NCBI GenBank assembly: GCA_963829355.1
Contig: CAWHHZ010000001.1
Span: forward strand, 301,923-365,922
DNA: 64,000 bases
DNA from: CAWHHZ01 sp963829355
Lineage (GTDB): Bacteria > Acidobacteriota > Thermoanaerobaculia > Gp7-AA8 > JAHWKK01
Direction: 5' to 3'
Program-made: the position numbers and the translations under genes
Part shown: positions 54,392-63,871 of the stretch, in pieces
Position numbering within the stretch: the first letter of the stretch is position 1
Layout: each line of letters opens with the position of its first letter
Notes under the pieces: model-generated
What the model was told of the DNA's origin: nothing
What the model saw: only the letters and a program-made list of their open reading frames with translations
The model's database searches: none

Positions 54392-55096
54392 ATGAACGAT
54401 TTTTCGAGAGAGGTCGCAATCGTCACTGGCGCATCGCGCGGAATCGGGAGAGCGACGGCGCTTCGCCTGGCTGCCGCCGGAGCTCGTGTCGTCGCCATGT
54501 CGCGGGGAGGCAGCGATCTTCGAGAGCTCGCCGAATCGCATCCCGATCAGATCCGCACGTTCGAAGGCGATGTCTCGAGCGAGCAGGACGTCGAGAACCT
54601 GTTCCGCGAGACCGAAGCGAACTTCGGACCCTGCACGATGCTCGTCAACAACGCCGGCGCGATCGATCCGAAGCCGTTCGTCGAGGTGACGCGCGAAGAG
54701 TGGGATCAAATGTTCGCCGTGAACGTCACCGGAACCTTTCTGACCAGCCGGCGCGCCATTCCTGCCATGATCGACGCGGGCCGCGGCTCGATCGTGAATG
54801 TCGCGTCGATCTCCGGCGTGAACGGTCCGACCAAGTTCCCCGGATTCGTCTCGTACTGCGCCGCGAAGGCGGCCGTCATCATGTTGACAGAAAGCCTCGC
54901 CTCGGAGCTGCGCGACACCCCTGTGCGCGTCAACGCAATCAGCCCCGGCTCGGTCGATACAGCAATGTGGGCCAAAGCATCGGGTGGCGCGCCAGCCGAC
55001 ATGACCCCGGAGGAGATCGCAGAATCGATCTTCTTTCTCCTCGCTTCCACCTCCAGACCAGTCAACGGACAGAATCTCCATGTATACGGCCCCTGA
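54392..55096 (+). CDS. Short-chain dehydrogenase/reductase (SDR)
   Basis: Protein of 234 residues (MNDFSREVAIVTGASRGIGRATALRL). Classical SDR features: TGASRGIG cofactor motif, NNAGA near 88, catalytic Ser in VNVASISG near 136, the Tyr-x3-Lys pair YCAAK near 153 and a C-terminal NGQNLHVYG. Substrate unknown; closest in type to FabG-like 3-oxoacyl reductases. The last bases overlap the start of the alanine racemase gene by 17, so the two may be co-transcribed. Confidence 0.9.
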   Translation: MNDFSREVAIVTGASRGIGRATALRLAAAGARVVAMSRGGSDLRELAESHPDQIRTFEGDVSSEQDVENLFRETEANFGPCTMLVNNAGAIDPKPFVEVTREEWDQMFAVNVTGTFLTSRRAIPAMIDAGRGSIVNVASISGVNGPTKFPGFVSYCAAKAAVIMLTESLASELRDTPVRVNAISPGSVDTAMWAKASGGAPADMTPEEIAESIFFLLASTSRPVNGQNLHVYGP

Positions 55097-56216
55097 CGAA
55101 CCGGAAGGCATCTTCCGCCGCACGATTGCAACGATCGACCTCGAGGCGTACCGCGAGAACATCCGTGCAGTGCAGTCGCGTCTGCCGTCCGGATCGCGGC
55201 TCATCGCAGTATTGAAAGCCGACGGATACGGCCACGGCGCATCGAGGCTCGCGCGCGTCTGCGAGAGCGAGAACGTACCGATGATCGCCGTCGCGATTCT
55301 CGAAGAGGCGATCGCACTGCGACGGGATGGCATCATCACGCCGATCCTCGTTCTCGGTGCTGTCGATGCTGCCGGTGTTGCGTTGGCGGCAGAGCACGAG
55401 CTCGCACTCGGAACTCCATCGCCGGAAACACTTCAGGCGGTGGCTGCCTGGACCCGTGAGACCTCACACGACATTCCGGTCCATCTTCACCTCGACAGCG
55501 GAATGAACCGGATGGGTCTTATCGAGGCCGATCTCGCCGATGCGATCACATTGTTGAAAGAGAATCCTCACATCGTCGTCGACGGGATCTTCTCGCACTA
55601 CGCAAACGCGTCCGATCCCGAGGACCCGTTCAACGAGGTTCAGGAGAAGCGATTCGAGGCCATGGTCGCGATTCTGAGCGAAGCGGCAATCAGCGCGCCG
55701 CACCATCACTTCGCCAACAGCGCGGCGGTCATGAGTGGGCGCGTCCGTGAAGGCACGTGGGTCCGAATGGGGCTCGCCCTTCTCGGCGGTGAGGCACTCG
55801 ACGATGGCGAAAGCCGGCTGGCTCCGGTCATGCGCTGGACGACGACGATCGAACGGCTGAAAAATGTGGCGGCGGGTGAGATCGTAGGCTACGGCAAGGC
55901 GTGGACCGCACCGCGCGATTCACGGATTGCGACGCTGCCGGTGGGCTATGCCGACGGGTACGACCGACTGCTTTCCAACAACGGCGAGGTTCTGGTTCGT
56001 GGGAAGCGCGCGCCGATCGTGGGAAGGGTCTCGATGGATCTCGTTACGGTCGACGTCACCGAGCTGTCCGACGCCGCGGTCGGCGACGAGGTCGTGCTCC
56101 TCGGCTGTCAGGGAGACGAATCCATACGCGCAGAAGAGATCGCCAGTCGCACCGGTACCATCCCCTATGAAGTCTTCACGAACGTCTCGAAACGAGTTCC
56201 CCGGCTGGAGATGTGA
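55080..56216 (+). CDS. alr: Alanine racemase
   Basis: Protein of 378 residues. PLP-binding Lys in AVLKADGYGHGA near residue 40, HLDSGMNRMGL near 138, ANSAAVMS near 207 and the second-domain LPVGYADGYDRL motif near 286. It makes D-alanine for peptidoglycan. Start ATG 55080 lies inside the SDR end; another frame start is not needed because TIDLEAYRENI begins at the expected place. The 246-base gap after it contains no repeat or RNA that I recognise. Confidence 0.95.
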   Translation: MYTAPDEPEGIFRRTIATIDLEAYRENIRAVQSRLPSGSRLIAVLKADGYGHGASRLARVCESENVPMIAVAILEEAIALRRDGIITPILVLGAVDAAGVALAAEHELALGTPSPETLQAVAAWTRETSHDIPVHLHLDSGMNRMGLIEADLADAITLLKENPHIVVDGIFSHYANASDPEDPFNEVQEKRFEAMVAILSEAAISAPHHHFANSAAVMSGRVREGTWVRMGLALLGGEALDDGESRLAPVMRWTTTIERLKNVAAGEIVGYGKAWTAPRDSRIATLPVGYADGYDRLLSNNGEVLVRGKRAPIVGRVSMDLVTVDVTELSDAAVGDEVVLLGCQGDESIRAEEIASRTGTIPYEVFTNVSKRVPRLEM

Positions 56217-56462
56217 TGCAACCGCACCGGCATCGCGTGGCGCGCCCGCGGAGATCGGCGCAGTGCACCCGGAGGGGGACCGACCGCTCGCTTTCGCATC
56301 AACTCGTTTTCTGACAGGATGGTTCCTGCGCGGTGTGCCACTGTCCGAACTCGCGCGGAGAGCAAATGATCTGTCGCGCAATTTTTGGATGCTGAGCAGC
56401 CGTTTGGGTTGCAGTCTGCTGCACCTCAGCTCGAAAGGGATTCCCGTTCCGGGACTTGCACC

Positions 56463-56927
56463 ATGAAGCTTTCAGAATTCATCAGGCCGGATCTCGTCCT
56501 GCCCGATCTCAGTTCCCGCAGGAAAAAGGACGTCATTCGCGAGCTGGCGATGCATCTCGGGAAAGCCGAAGGGATCGACGTCGCGGCAATCAACGAGGTT
56601 CTGCTCGAGAGAGAGTCTCTGGGATCGACGGCGCTCGGTGAGGGGATCGCCATTCCCCACGCGAAGCTGAACTCCGTCGACCGGCTCATCGGCTGTGTCG
56701 GCCGCTCACGGAAAGGTGTCGACTTCGGATCGGATGACGGTTCGGATACGCATCTCTTCTTCGTTCTGATCGCGCCGGCCGACTCGACCGGAGATCATCT
56801 GAAGGCACTCGCCCGCATCAGCAGGCTTTTCAAGAAGACAGGCTTTCGGGAAGAGCTTGTGGCCGCGTCGACGGCCGACGAGATTTACAGCCTGATCGAG
56901 CGCGAGGACGCCGGGACCGGTCAGTAG
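56463..56927 (+). CDS. ptsN: PTS IIA-like nitrogen-regulatory protein
   Basis: Protein of 154 residues (MKLSEFIRPDLVLPDL). The phosphorylated His lies in GIAIPHAKLNSV near residue 66, and HLFFVLIAPADSTGDHLKALARISRL is typical of EIIA-Ntr. In Proteobacteria EIIA-Ntr regulates potassium transport through TrkA and Kdp. Here the next genes are trkH and trkA, which supports such a link. Start ATG 56463; the frame is open further upstream without family text. Confidence 0.92.
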   Translation: MKLSEFIRPDLVLPDLSSRRKKDVIRELAMHLGKAEGIDVAAINEVLLERESLGSTALGEGIAIPHAKLNSVDRLIGCVGRSRKGVDFGSDDGSDTHLFFVLIAPADSTGDHLKALARISRLFKKTGFREELVAASTADEIYSLIEREDAGTGQ

Positions 56928-56933
56928 AAAAAC

Positions 56934-58536
56934 ATGAGCCCGGCCAGCTCTCCCCCTTCCGGGGCCGTCTCCAGAAAATCCGATCTCTGGATCATTGCGC
57001 GCGACATCGGCGCTCTGCAGATTCTGATCGGCAGCATGATGCTTCTGCCCCTTCTGGTGTCGCTGATCTATCTGGAGATGTATTCGGCGCTCTCATTCGC
57101 GGCCGCGGCGGCCGTCACTTGCGGAGCGGGTTACGCAGCGTATCGAGGGGGAAAGGACGCGGGAGATCCGGGGCGGCGCCACGCGATGCTGATCGCGGGA
57201 GGTGGCTGGGCTGTTAGCAGCGTCTTCGGCTCTCTCCCGTTCCTGTTCGCCGCGTGGTGGACTCCGCCTCGAGTCGCGCAGTCCTACGTACCAGAAGGCG
57301 CGACGTATTCGTCCAGCCTCTTCTTTTTTCGTAATCCTCTGCACGGGATCTTCGAGAGCATGAGTGCGTTCACGACCACCGGACTGACGATGGCCGATCC
57401 ACGAGCCATCCATCGGGCACGGGCTGCTTTTCCACCGGTCGCTCGCTCAGTGGATCGGCGGGGTCGGCGTAATCGTGCTCTCGCTGGCGATCATCCCGCG
57501 TCCGCGCGCCGTGGGAGGACTCGAGCTCTACCAGTCGGAAACGACCGGGATGAAACTTCGCCCGAGCATCCTCGGAACTGCGCGAATGATCTGGAAGATC
57601 TATGGGCTGCTCACGCTGGTTCTGATCGCTTTCCTGTTCGTCGGCACCCTGATCATTCTTCCCGACTACGGTGTGTCGCGATCACTGTTCGACGCGGTGA
57701 ATCACGCGATGACCGGCATCGCCACCGGCGGGTTCAGTACCCTCGACGACAGTATCGCCGGCTACCACTCCTACTCGATGGAGATCATTCATCTCCTGCC
57801 GATGATCATCGGCGTCGTCTCGATCCCGCTCTATTACAATTTTGCGCGCGAGCGAAAGCTCACGGTCTTCTGGGACGATCCGCAGTTCAGAATGATGACC
57901 TGGATCTCCATATTCGGCAGCCTCATCATGGCGATTCTGCTGATCGGAAACGACCATGTCGCGGATCCTCTCCGCGAGGGAGTCTTTCAGGTGATCAGCG
58001 GCATGTCCGGCTGCGGATGGCAGACCTCCGACATCGGAAACTGGTCCGGAGCGGCGGTGCTGTTTCTCGCTTTCGGCACAATGGTTGTCGGAGGGGCTGC
58101 GGGCTCGACAGCGGGTGGATTCAAACTGATCCGTGGCTATGTTCTTCTGCGTGCGATCCAGTGGAGAGTACAGAAGATTTTTCTTCCCCCTGCAGCCGTG
58201 ATCCCCTTTCGCATCGGCAGGAAGAACATGATGACAGAGACGATGCACCGGGAAGTTTCCGATGCAGCGCTCATTTCCTTTCTCTATCTGATCGTGCTCT
58301 GTGTCAGCATCATCGCCGTTGCCGCGCTTGCTCCGGCGCCGTTCACACTGGGAGATGCCGTATTCGAGTCGGTATCCGCGCAGGGTACCGTGGGACTCTC
58401 GAGCGGGATCACCGATCCCGGAATGCCCGTGATGATCGAGGTGATCTTCATCCTTCAGATGTGGGTTGGCCGCCTGGAGGTTTTTCCGGTCATCGTCCTG
58501 TTGCAGGCATTTTTCATGTGGATTGCGAGGCGCTGA
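56934..58536 (+). CDS. trkH: Potassium uptake protein TrkH, one frameshift
   Basis: The first piece (56934 to about 57404) gives the first helices and the selectivity-filter loop SAFTTTGLT. Then one base appears extra near 57405, and the second piece reads EPSIGHGLLF, SLAQWIGGVGVIVLSLAIIPRP, the second filter MTGIATGGFSTLDDS, the third SGMSGCGWQTSD and the fourth SAQGTVGLSSGI, ending at 58536. About 534 residues in total, normal for TrkH. The open frame from 56934 to 59894 joins the TrkH start to TrkA only by accident of frame. Membrane subunit of a potassium channel gated by TrkA. Confidence 0.88.
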
Positions 58537-58541
58537 GTCAG

Positions 58542-59894
58542 ATGTACATCATCATCATTGGAGCCGGCGAAGTCGGCAGTCACCTTGCCCGCGTGTTCAT
58601 CGAAGATGGTCACGAGGTGGCAATTGTGGAGATCGACGAAGATCTGGCCAGCCGGCTGGACGCGAGCCTCAACGCGCTGGTCGTACGGGGATCGGGAGTC
58701 AACGCGGGGATTCTGAAGGGGGCGGGGGTCGCGCGTGCGGATCTTTTCCTCGCCCTGACCTCGATTGACGAGGTGAACCTGATTGCCTGCATGGCCGCAC
58801 GAAAGTACGGCTCGTCAAGTCTGCGCGTTCTCGCACGTGTGCGCCAGACCCGGGAGGTTGCCGGCGAGCTCTCACTGAGCGCGGAGGACCTCGGACTCGA
58901 TGCGCTGATCAGTCCGGAGCAGGCGATCACAACCGCGGTCGTCGAGGATCTGCGCTACGCGGGGAGCGGCGAGATGCGGGAGCTCGCCGGCGGAAAACTC
59001 GAGCTGGTGGGAATGGATCTCGCCCCCGATTCGCCCCTGGCGAACGAGACACTGGCGGCGCTCGACGAAGATTTTCCAGGAGAGTTTCTGGTCGTCGGGA
59101 TTCAGGGTCCGAATGGGCGGATCCCGACAGGATCCGACAAGCTCGAGCCGAACGAACGTGCGTTCGTTCTGACGCGTCCACAATACCTGACCGAGCTCGC
59201 CATTCTCTCTGGCAAGCCGTGGTATCACGTGCGCCGTGTGCTGATCGTAGGGTGCGGCAATACCGGCCTGGCGGTGGCGCGCGAGCTGAGCCAGCAGCAG
59301 TTTGAGGTCACGATCATCGAGCAGGACTACGACCGAGCCCAGTTCGTAGCAGGTCAGCTCCCCGGAATCCTCGTGCTCCATGGTGACGGCTCAGATCCCG
59401 ATTTCCTGCAGGAGAACATCTCCGACAGATCGATCGACGCCGTGGTCGTCATGCTGCGCGATCCGGAGAAGTCAGTGTTGATCGGCATTTTTGCGAGCTC
59501 ACTCGGCGCTCGCAAAGTGATCGTCCGCTGCGACAAGCCAGCGTACACAAACCTCGCGACCAAGCAGGGAGTGGATGGACTGATCAGTCCGAAGCACGCC
59601 ATGAGCGATGCGATTCAACGTTACGTTCGGACAGGAAAAATCGAAGTCACTCTCCGACTCGGTGAAGAGCAGGTGGAAGTGATTCAGTTCACCTTGCCAG
59701 ATACCCTGAAGCCGCAGCTGGTGGCGAAATCACTTTCTGCTCTCCCCTTTCCGTCCGGGTCACTGATCGGAGCAGTCGTCCGAGGCGACGATGTCTTCAT
59801 CGGAAGAGGAGATCTGGTCCTGCAGCCAGGGGACGAGCTGTTCGTGGTGGCGAAACAATCTGCCCTTCGCGCACTCGAGGCGATGCTCTTCTGA
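58542..59894 (+). CDS. trkA: Trk system potassium uptake protein TrkA
   Basis: Protein of 450 residues starting at ATG 58542 (MYIIIIGAGEVGSHLARVF). Two RCK halves, each with a Rossmann motif: IIIIGAGEVGSHLA near residue 3 and VLIVGCGNTGLAVA near 234, each followed by a TrkA-C domain. It binds NAD(H) or ATP and controls TrkH. Five bases after the trkH stop, so an operon ptsN-trkH-trkA is likely. Confidence 0.94.
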   Translation: MYIIIIGAGEVGSHLARVFIEDGHEVAIVEIDEDLASRLDASLNALVVRGSGVNAGILKGAGVARADLFLALTSIDEVNLIACMAARKYGSSSLRVLARVRQTREVAGELSLSAEDLGLDALISPEQAITTAVVEDLRYAGSGEMRELAGGKLELVGMDLAPDSPLANETLAALDEDFPGEFLVVGIQGPNGRIPTGSDKLEPNERAFVLTRPQYLTELAILSGKPWYHVRRVLIVGCGNTGLAVARELSQQQFEVTIIEQDYDRAQFVAGQLPGILVLHGDGSDPDFLQENISDRSIDAVVVMLRDPEKSVLIGIFASSLGARKVIVRCDKPAYTNLATKQGVDGLISPKHAMSDAIQRYVRTGKIEVTLRLGEEQVEVIQFTLPDTLKPQLVAKSLSALPFPSGSLIGAVVRGDDVFIGRGDLVLQPGDELFVVAKQSALRALEAMLF

Positions 59895-59932
59895 GTGGTC
59901 TCGCGGACTGATCCACAAGCGGACTGGACAGG

Positions 59933-61025
59933 TCAGCGACCCACCGATCTTCGCCTGCCGATTCCGGGCTCTTCCTCGGATCCCTGACGAATCGTCTGGT
60001 TCATCATATCGGCGACGAAGAGCGTCCCGGACCTGGAGAGGTCGATCGAGAACAGGGTTGTCGAATCTCGCACCATCTCCGCTCCCGTTCCGGTTTCCGC
60101 GACTGCCAGGACGTCCCGCAATGGTCACGACCATCCCGTCACGAATCATACGAATTGTGTGGGACCAGGAATCGGCGATGAAGACTCCCCCCTCTTCGTC
60201 GATGACCAGATCCGCGGGGTGATCGAATCGTGCCTCGCTCATCGCTCCATCGCGATGCCCCTGCAGACCCTCCAGACCCGATATCGTGTACGTGAAACCG
60301 TCACGATCAACTGCGCGGATTGCGCCATTGCCGCTGTCTGCGACCAGCAGACGCCCCTGCGGATCGATGTCAATTCCTGCTGGATTGTGGAAGAGGGACC
60401 GCTCCCCGGGACCGTTCTCGAAACCGGGAGTGCGATCGACGCCGCTGACCGTGATGACTTTCCCGTCCGCGTTCACCCGCCGAATGGTGTGCGCAGAGAA
60501 ATCGCTGATCCAGAGCTCGCCCGTGACATCCCACGCAAGGCCCAGAGGCGTGACGAAGCTCGCCTTCAGCCGGTCCCCATTGTGCGTTCCGCGCTCGTCG
60601 GGATCTCCCGCCCACGTTTCGACGTAGCCGTCTGTTCGCAACCGCCGGATGACACCGTTCCCGCTGTCTGCGATGTAGAGATTTCCAGCGGAATCGAAGG
60701 TAAGCCCCTGCGGATAGCGGAACGTCGCGCTCAGCGCCGGACCGTTCAACGCCCCGGGCTCCGAAACGACGCCCGCGACCACCACCGGAACACGTTCGCC
60801 GTTCAGCCGCCGGATGACGTGATTTGCCGTGTCCGCGATCCAGACTGCACCGTCAGGGCCGACGGCGACGCCACTCGGATAGAAGAGCGGCGGCTGACCC
60901 GAGGCTGCCGCGACCTCTTCAACTGCCGGGACGAAGCGGTAAACAGGCTCCGTATCGGCAGCTTCGATCGTGATCGAAATGGCGGCGAGCAGCGCCACGA
61001 GCGGCATCGTCCTGAGCAAGTTCAC
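59933..61025 (-). CDS. Secreted NHL-repeat beta-propeller protein, one frameshift
   Basis: Starts GTG 61025 with a signal peptide (NLLRTMPLVALLAAISITIEA). Repeated NHL units of the type GVAVGPDGAVWIADTANHVIRRL and GLTFDSAGNLYIADSGNGVIRRL follow, at least five in a row, as expected for a six-bladed propeller. Near 60055 the frame changes as if one base were extra: FDNP continues as FSIDLSRSGTLFVADMMNQTIR and the natural end is about 59933. The single frame from 61025 continues to 59760 with unnatural sequence. No enzyme motif; a ligand-binding or structural role is likely. Confidence 0.85.
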
Positions 61026-61122
61026 GCGATCGAATTGTGCTCGATTTATGCCAAATAACCCTTTCGATCGGCCTAATTTGTCCGCATCTCACACTTCGAA
61101 GGCACGCGGCCGGAGCGCCACA

Positions 61123-61491
61123 CTACTCCGACTCGATATCAAACTCCTGCCACTCTCTCGGAGGACGACTCGTATCGCCCGGGATGATCGCCACCATCGT
61201 CAGGATCAGTCCAACAATCAGCTCGTTCTGGATCCAGGCAGGGGCGTGCGCGGGAGGAGGGCTCTGGAGGTAGGCGTACAGCACCAGCCATAGACCGATG
61301 GCGATATTGACGAGGTAGAGCCGCCGGACCCTGCGGGAGATCGAGGCTGACGAGATCACGATGATGAGAGCGCCACAGATCATGTCACTCAGCCAGAGCT
61401 CACTGTGCCCGGGGAAGCTGCCAAAGATGAACGGACTCATCAGAAGCCAGCAGCCTATGAGGATCTCGATGACTCTGGGCCAGACCTGCAT
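61123..61491 (-). CDS. Small four-helix membrane protein (SPW-repeat type)
   Basis: Protein of 122 residues with four hydrophobic helices. The pattern RVIEILIGCWLLMSPFIFG and VNIAIGLWLVLYAYL resembles the SPW repeat (W-L-x-x-S-P). The C-terminus PPREWQEFDIESE is cytoplasmic. Its start overlaps the stop of the VKOR-like gene by one base, so the two are co-translated. Function unknown. Confidence 0.72.
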   Translation of the reverse strand: MQVWPRVIEILIGCWLLMSPFIFGSFPGHSELWLSDMICGALIIVISSASISRRVRRLYLVNIAIGLWLVLYAYLQSPPPAHAPAWIQNELIVGLILTMVAIIPGDTSRPPREWQEFDIESE

Positions 61492-62105
61492 CAGATCTCC
61501 CTGACCAGCGCGAGCGCGTCAGCTTCGCGCGTCGGCGTCCCCTTGAACGTCTTCCACAGCAGGCCCCAGTCACGATACTTCTTCCAGACGCGCCAGAGGT
61601 ACTTGATCGAGGCCCACGTCTCGTCGTATGCGAAGTACATCAGAAGCACCGAGATCACAGCGGTGACCAGACACAGGAAGCACCACGAACCGATCACGAC
61701 TCCCTGGACGATGACCAGGATGATGCTGACCGCTCCGAGCGGAATGACGTCGAACCCGAAGAGCAGCGTCATCCACGGCCGGTACTGCCATCGTCTCACC
61801 GACCCAGCCAGACCGAACAGGATCTCCGAGAGATATCCGACTGCCCCGAGAGCCGCATCCGGTATGCGGAGGTACGTCTCCATCTTTGCCGAGGAGTCGG
61901 ACCCGAGGACTTTCGCGGTTCCGTCGCCGAAGATCGGATCCCAGACCGTGTCGATCAGGCCCCACTGGTAGAGCGCCATGTAGGCGGAGACGAAAAGGGC
62001 TACCGTCGCGAGCAGGACGATCGGAACTCTCTGGCTCCAGGCGGAAGGGTTGCGATCGAATGGCGGCGCATTGACATCGAGATCCCGGTTGTGACGTTTC
62101 TCCAT
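61491..62105 (-). CDS. Vitamin K epoxide reductase (VKOR) family membrane protein
   Basis: Protein of 204 residues (start ATG 62105; ATG 62132 is also possible). After a first helix (VPIVLLATVALFVSAYMALYQ) come LRIPDAALGAVGYLSEI, the IP-x5-G pattern of VKOR, and the active-site CxxC in GSWCFLCLVTAV near residue 145. VKOR proteins re-oxidise disulphide-forming partners using quinone. I count only these two cysteines: the loop pair that shuttles electrons in bacterial VKOR is missing, and there is no fused thioredoxin domain. Coupled to the SPW-type gene downstream. Confidence 0.82.
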   Translation of the reverse strand: MEKRHNRDLDVNAPPFDRNPSAWSQRVPIVLLATVALFVSAYMALYQWGLIDTVWDPIFGDGTAKVLGSDSSAKMETYLRIPDAALGAVGYLSEILFGLAGSVRRWQYRPWMTLLFGFDVIPLGAVSIILVIVQGVVIGSWCFLCLVTAVISVLLMYFAYDETWASIKYLWRVWKKYRDWGLLWKTFKGTPTREADALALVREI

Positions 62106-62194
62106 CGGTCCTCGGATGTGCCGGGCAAGCACCGTGCCGCCACAGCGGATTGGCCGTCGGAACCTTTCTGCGGAAGCGGCGTTAGAAAAGAGTG

Positions 62195-62512
62195 ATGAGC
62201 GCGATTGATGCCGAGGCGCCCGTGATGAAACCGGTCAATCACGACGCGGAGTTGATGCACGCGACCGCGTGCGGGGACATCGACGCATTTGCGAAAATCG
62301 TCGATCTCCACAAAGACGGCCTCGTCAACTCGTTCCGATACGATCTCGAGAAAGCCGATCCGTCCCTCCGGAAGCTGCAGGAGTTCTTCGAGAGCCCCGA
62401 ATGGGAAACGCGTGTGAGCCGGCTCCCGAACTGCGAGGAGATCCAGGCGAAGCTGGAAGTCGTGCAGCAGAGACTCGAGGCGATGGAGAAGCGGCTGGAG
62501 AAAATGAAGTAG
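62195..62512 (+). CDS. Small protein with sigma-region-2-like start and coiled coil
   Basis: Protein of 105 residues (ATG 62195; GTG 62192 is adjacent). Residues about 16-45 (HDAELMHATACGDIDAFAKI, then VDLHKDGLVNSFRY) resemble region 2.1 of ECF sigma factors, but regions 2.3-4 are absent. The C-terminal third (EEIQAKLEVVQQRLEAMEKR...) is a predicted coiled coil. TAGAAA lies six to seven bases upstream of the start. It may be an orphan regulator or the remnant of a sigma factor; no firm family. Confidence 0.62.
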   Translation: MSAIDAEAPVMKPVNHDAELMHATACGDIDAFAKIVDLHKDGLVNSFRYDLEKADPSLRKLQEFFESPEWETRVSRLPNCEEIQAKLEVVQQRLEAMEKRLEKMK

Positions 62513-62563
62513 GGCTGCGTTGGTCGAGAGCGGACGAACGACGCGGCATCACCCGTCTTCGTC

Positions 62564-62569
62564 TACACT
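62564..62569 (+). promoter_or_regulatory. -10 box of the pyruvate kinase gene
   Basis: TACACT ends six bases before ATG 62576; no Shine-Dalgarno is visible between. Confidence 0.45.
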
Positions 62570-62575
62570 CTCGGT

Positions 62576-63871
62576 ATGCGTCGAAGAGCTCCGGTCCTCA
62601 AGCGCCGCCGTACGAAAATCGTTGCGACCGTCGGTCCGTCGTCATCCTCGTACGCAATGCTTCAGTCACTCGTTGATGCGGGAGTAAACGTTTTCCGGCT
62701 GAACATGTCTCATGGCGATCATGACGGGCATCGTGCCGTCTATGAGTCAGTCCGACAGATCACACAGGACCGCGGAGAGAAAATCGGGATCCTCGCGGAC
62801 CTGAGCGGACCGAAGATCAGGGTCGGACGTTTCGCCGGCGGCTCGATCGAGCTCATCGCGGGGTCCTCTGTGATCGTGACGACGCGTGAGGTCGAGGGCG
62901 AGCCGGGTCTGATCCCTTCCCAGTACGACATGCTCCACCAAGACGTCGAGTCTGGAAGCCGCATCCTTCTCGACGACGGAAATCTCGAGCTTCGCGTCGA
63001 GAATGTGCGCGGGAATGAGATCGAGTGCACGGTCGTCCATGGCGGAACCCTCAAGGACCGCAAGGGGATGAATCTGCCCGGAGTGCGTGTCTCCGCCCCT
63101 TCCCTGACAGAGAAGGACCGGCGCGATGCCGAATTTGCTCTCGATCTCGGGGTCGACTTTCTCGCTCTCTCGTTCGTACGGACGGCGGCGGACGTCGAGG
63201 AATTGCGGGCGCTGATGGTGGAGCGTGACAGATCCGCGTGGATCATCGCAAAGATCGAAAAGCCGGAAGCACTCGACGACATCGAGGCCATTCTCGCGGT
63301 GAGCGATGGGATCATGGTGGCGCGCGGCGATCTCGGGGTCGAGCTGCCTCCCGAGCTCGTTCCCACCGCGCAGACAGAGCTCGTCGATCTCGCCCGTTCG
63401 GCGGGTAAACCAGTCATCGTCGCCACACAGATGCTCGAATCGATGATCTCCAGCCCGCGTCCGACAAGAGCGGAGGTCTCGGACGTCGCCAACGCGGTCC
63501 GGAGCGGGACCGACGCGGTGATGCTCTCGGCCGAAACGGCCGCGGGTCAGTTCCCCGTGCAGGCCGTGGCAATGATGGATCGCATCGCGCGTGAGGCGGA
63601 GAGTCAGCTCTTCGGAACGGTCCTGTTCGGAGGGTGGGCGACCCCTCAAAGGCTCGACGAGGATGTGATGAAGCTGGGACATGCCATTTCGCGCGCGACC
63701 GCTCAGCTCTCGCGCGACCTGAAGGTGCGGGCCGTCGTCGTGTTCTCCAGCACCGGAATCACGGCGCAGGAAGTCGCGTCGGCACGTCCCGCAGCACCGG
63801 TGATCGCGGCATCATCGGTCCGCGAAACTGCGCGTCGGATGACCCTGCTCTGGGGGACGGTCCCGGTCTGA
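62576..63871 (+). CDS. pyk: Pyruvate kinase, C-terminus frameshifted and cut by the window end
   Basis: Frame of 431 residues. RRTKIVATVGPSS near residue 12, NMSHGDHDGH near 43, IAKIEKPEALDDI near 223, the signature VARGDLGVELPPE near 244 and TQMLESMI near 283. The last natural words in frame are RRMTLLWGTVPV; then a stop occurs. The continuing C-terminal domain text (LIDPSRLNDPVQTARELVREF, then GERIVRVAGFS) follows in another frame from about 63868 to the window end, so a base seems lost there. Final glycolytic step, PEP plus ADP to pyruvate plus ATP. Confidence 0.93.
   Translation: MRRRAPVLKRRRTKIVATVGPSSSSYAMLQSLVDAGVNVFRLNMSHGDHDGHRAVYESVRQITQDRGEKIGILADLSGPKIRVGRFAGGSIELIAGSSVIVTTREVEGEPGLIPSQYDMLHQDVESGSRILLDDGNLELRVENVRGNEIECTVVHGGTLKDRKGMNLPGVRVSAPSLTEKDRRDAEFALDLGVDFLALSFVRTAADVEELRALMVERDRSAWIIAKIEKPEALDDIEAILAVSDGIMVARGDLGVELPPELVPTAQTELVDLARSAGKPVIVATQMLESMISSPRPTRAEVSDVANAVRSGTDAVMLSAETAAGQFPVQAVAMMDRIAREAESQLFGTVLFGGWATPQRLDEDVMKLGHAISRATAQLSRDLKVRAVVVFSSTGITAQEVASARPAAPVIAASSVRETARRMTLLWGTVPV

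Noticed and set aside
56217..56462. Sigma-54 promoter before ptsN
   Set aside because: No TGGC-N8-TTGC arrangement with correct spacing could be found in the gap.
56934..59894. A TrkH-TrkA fusion protein of 986 residues
   Set aside because: The middle part is Arg/His-rich nonsense; TrkH continues in another frame to 58536 and TrkA starts separately at 58542.
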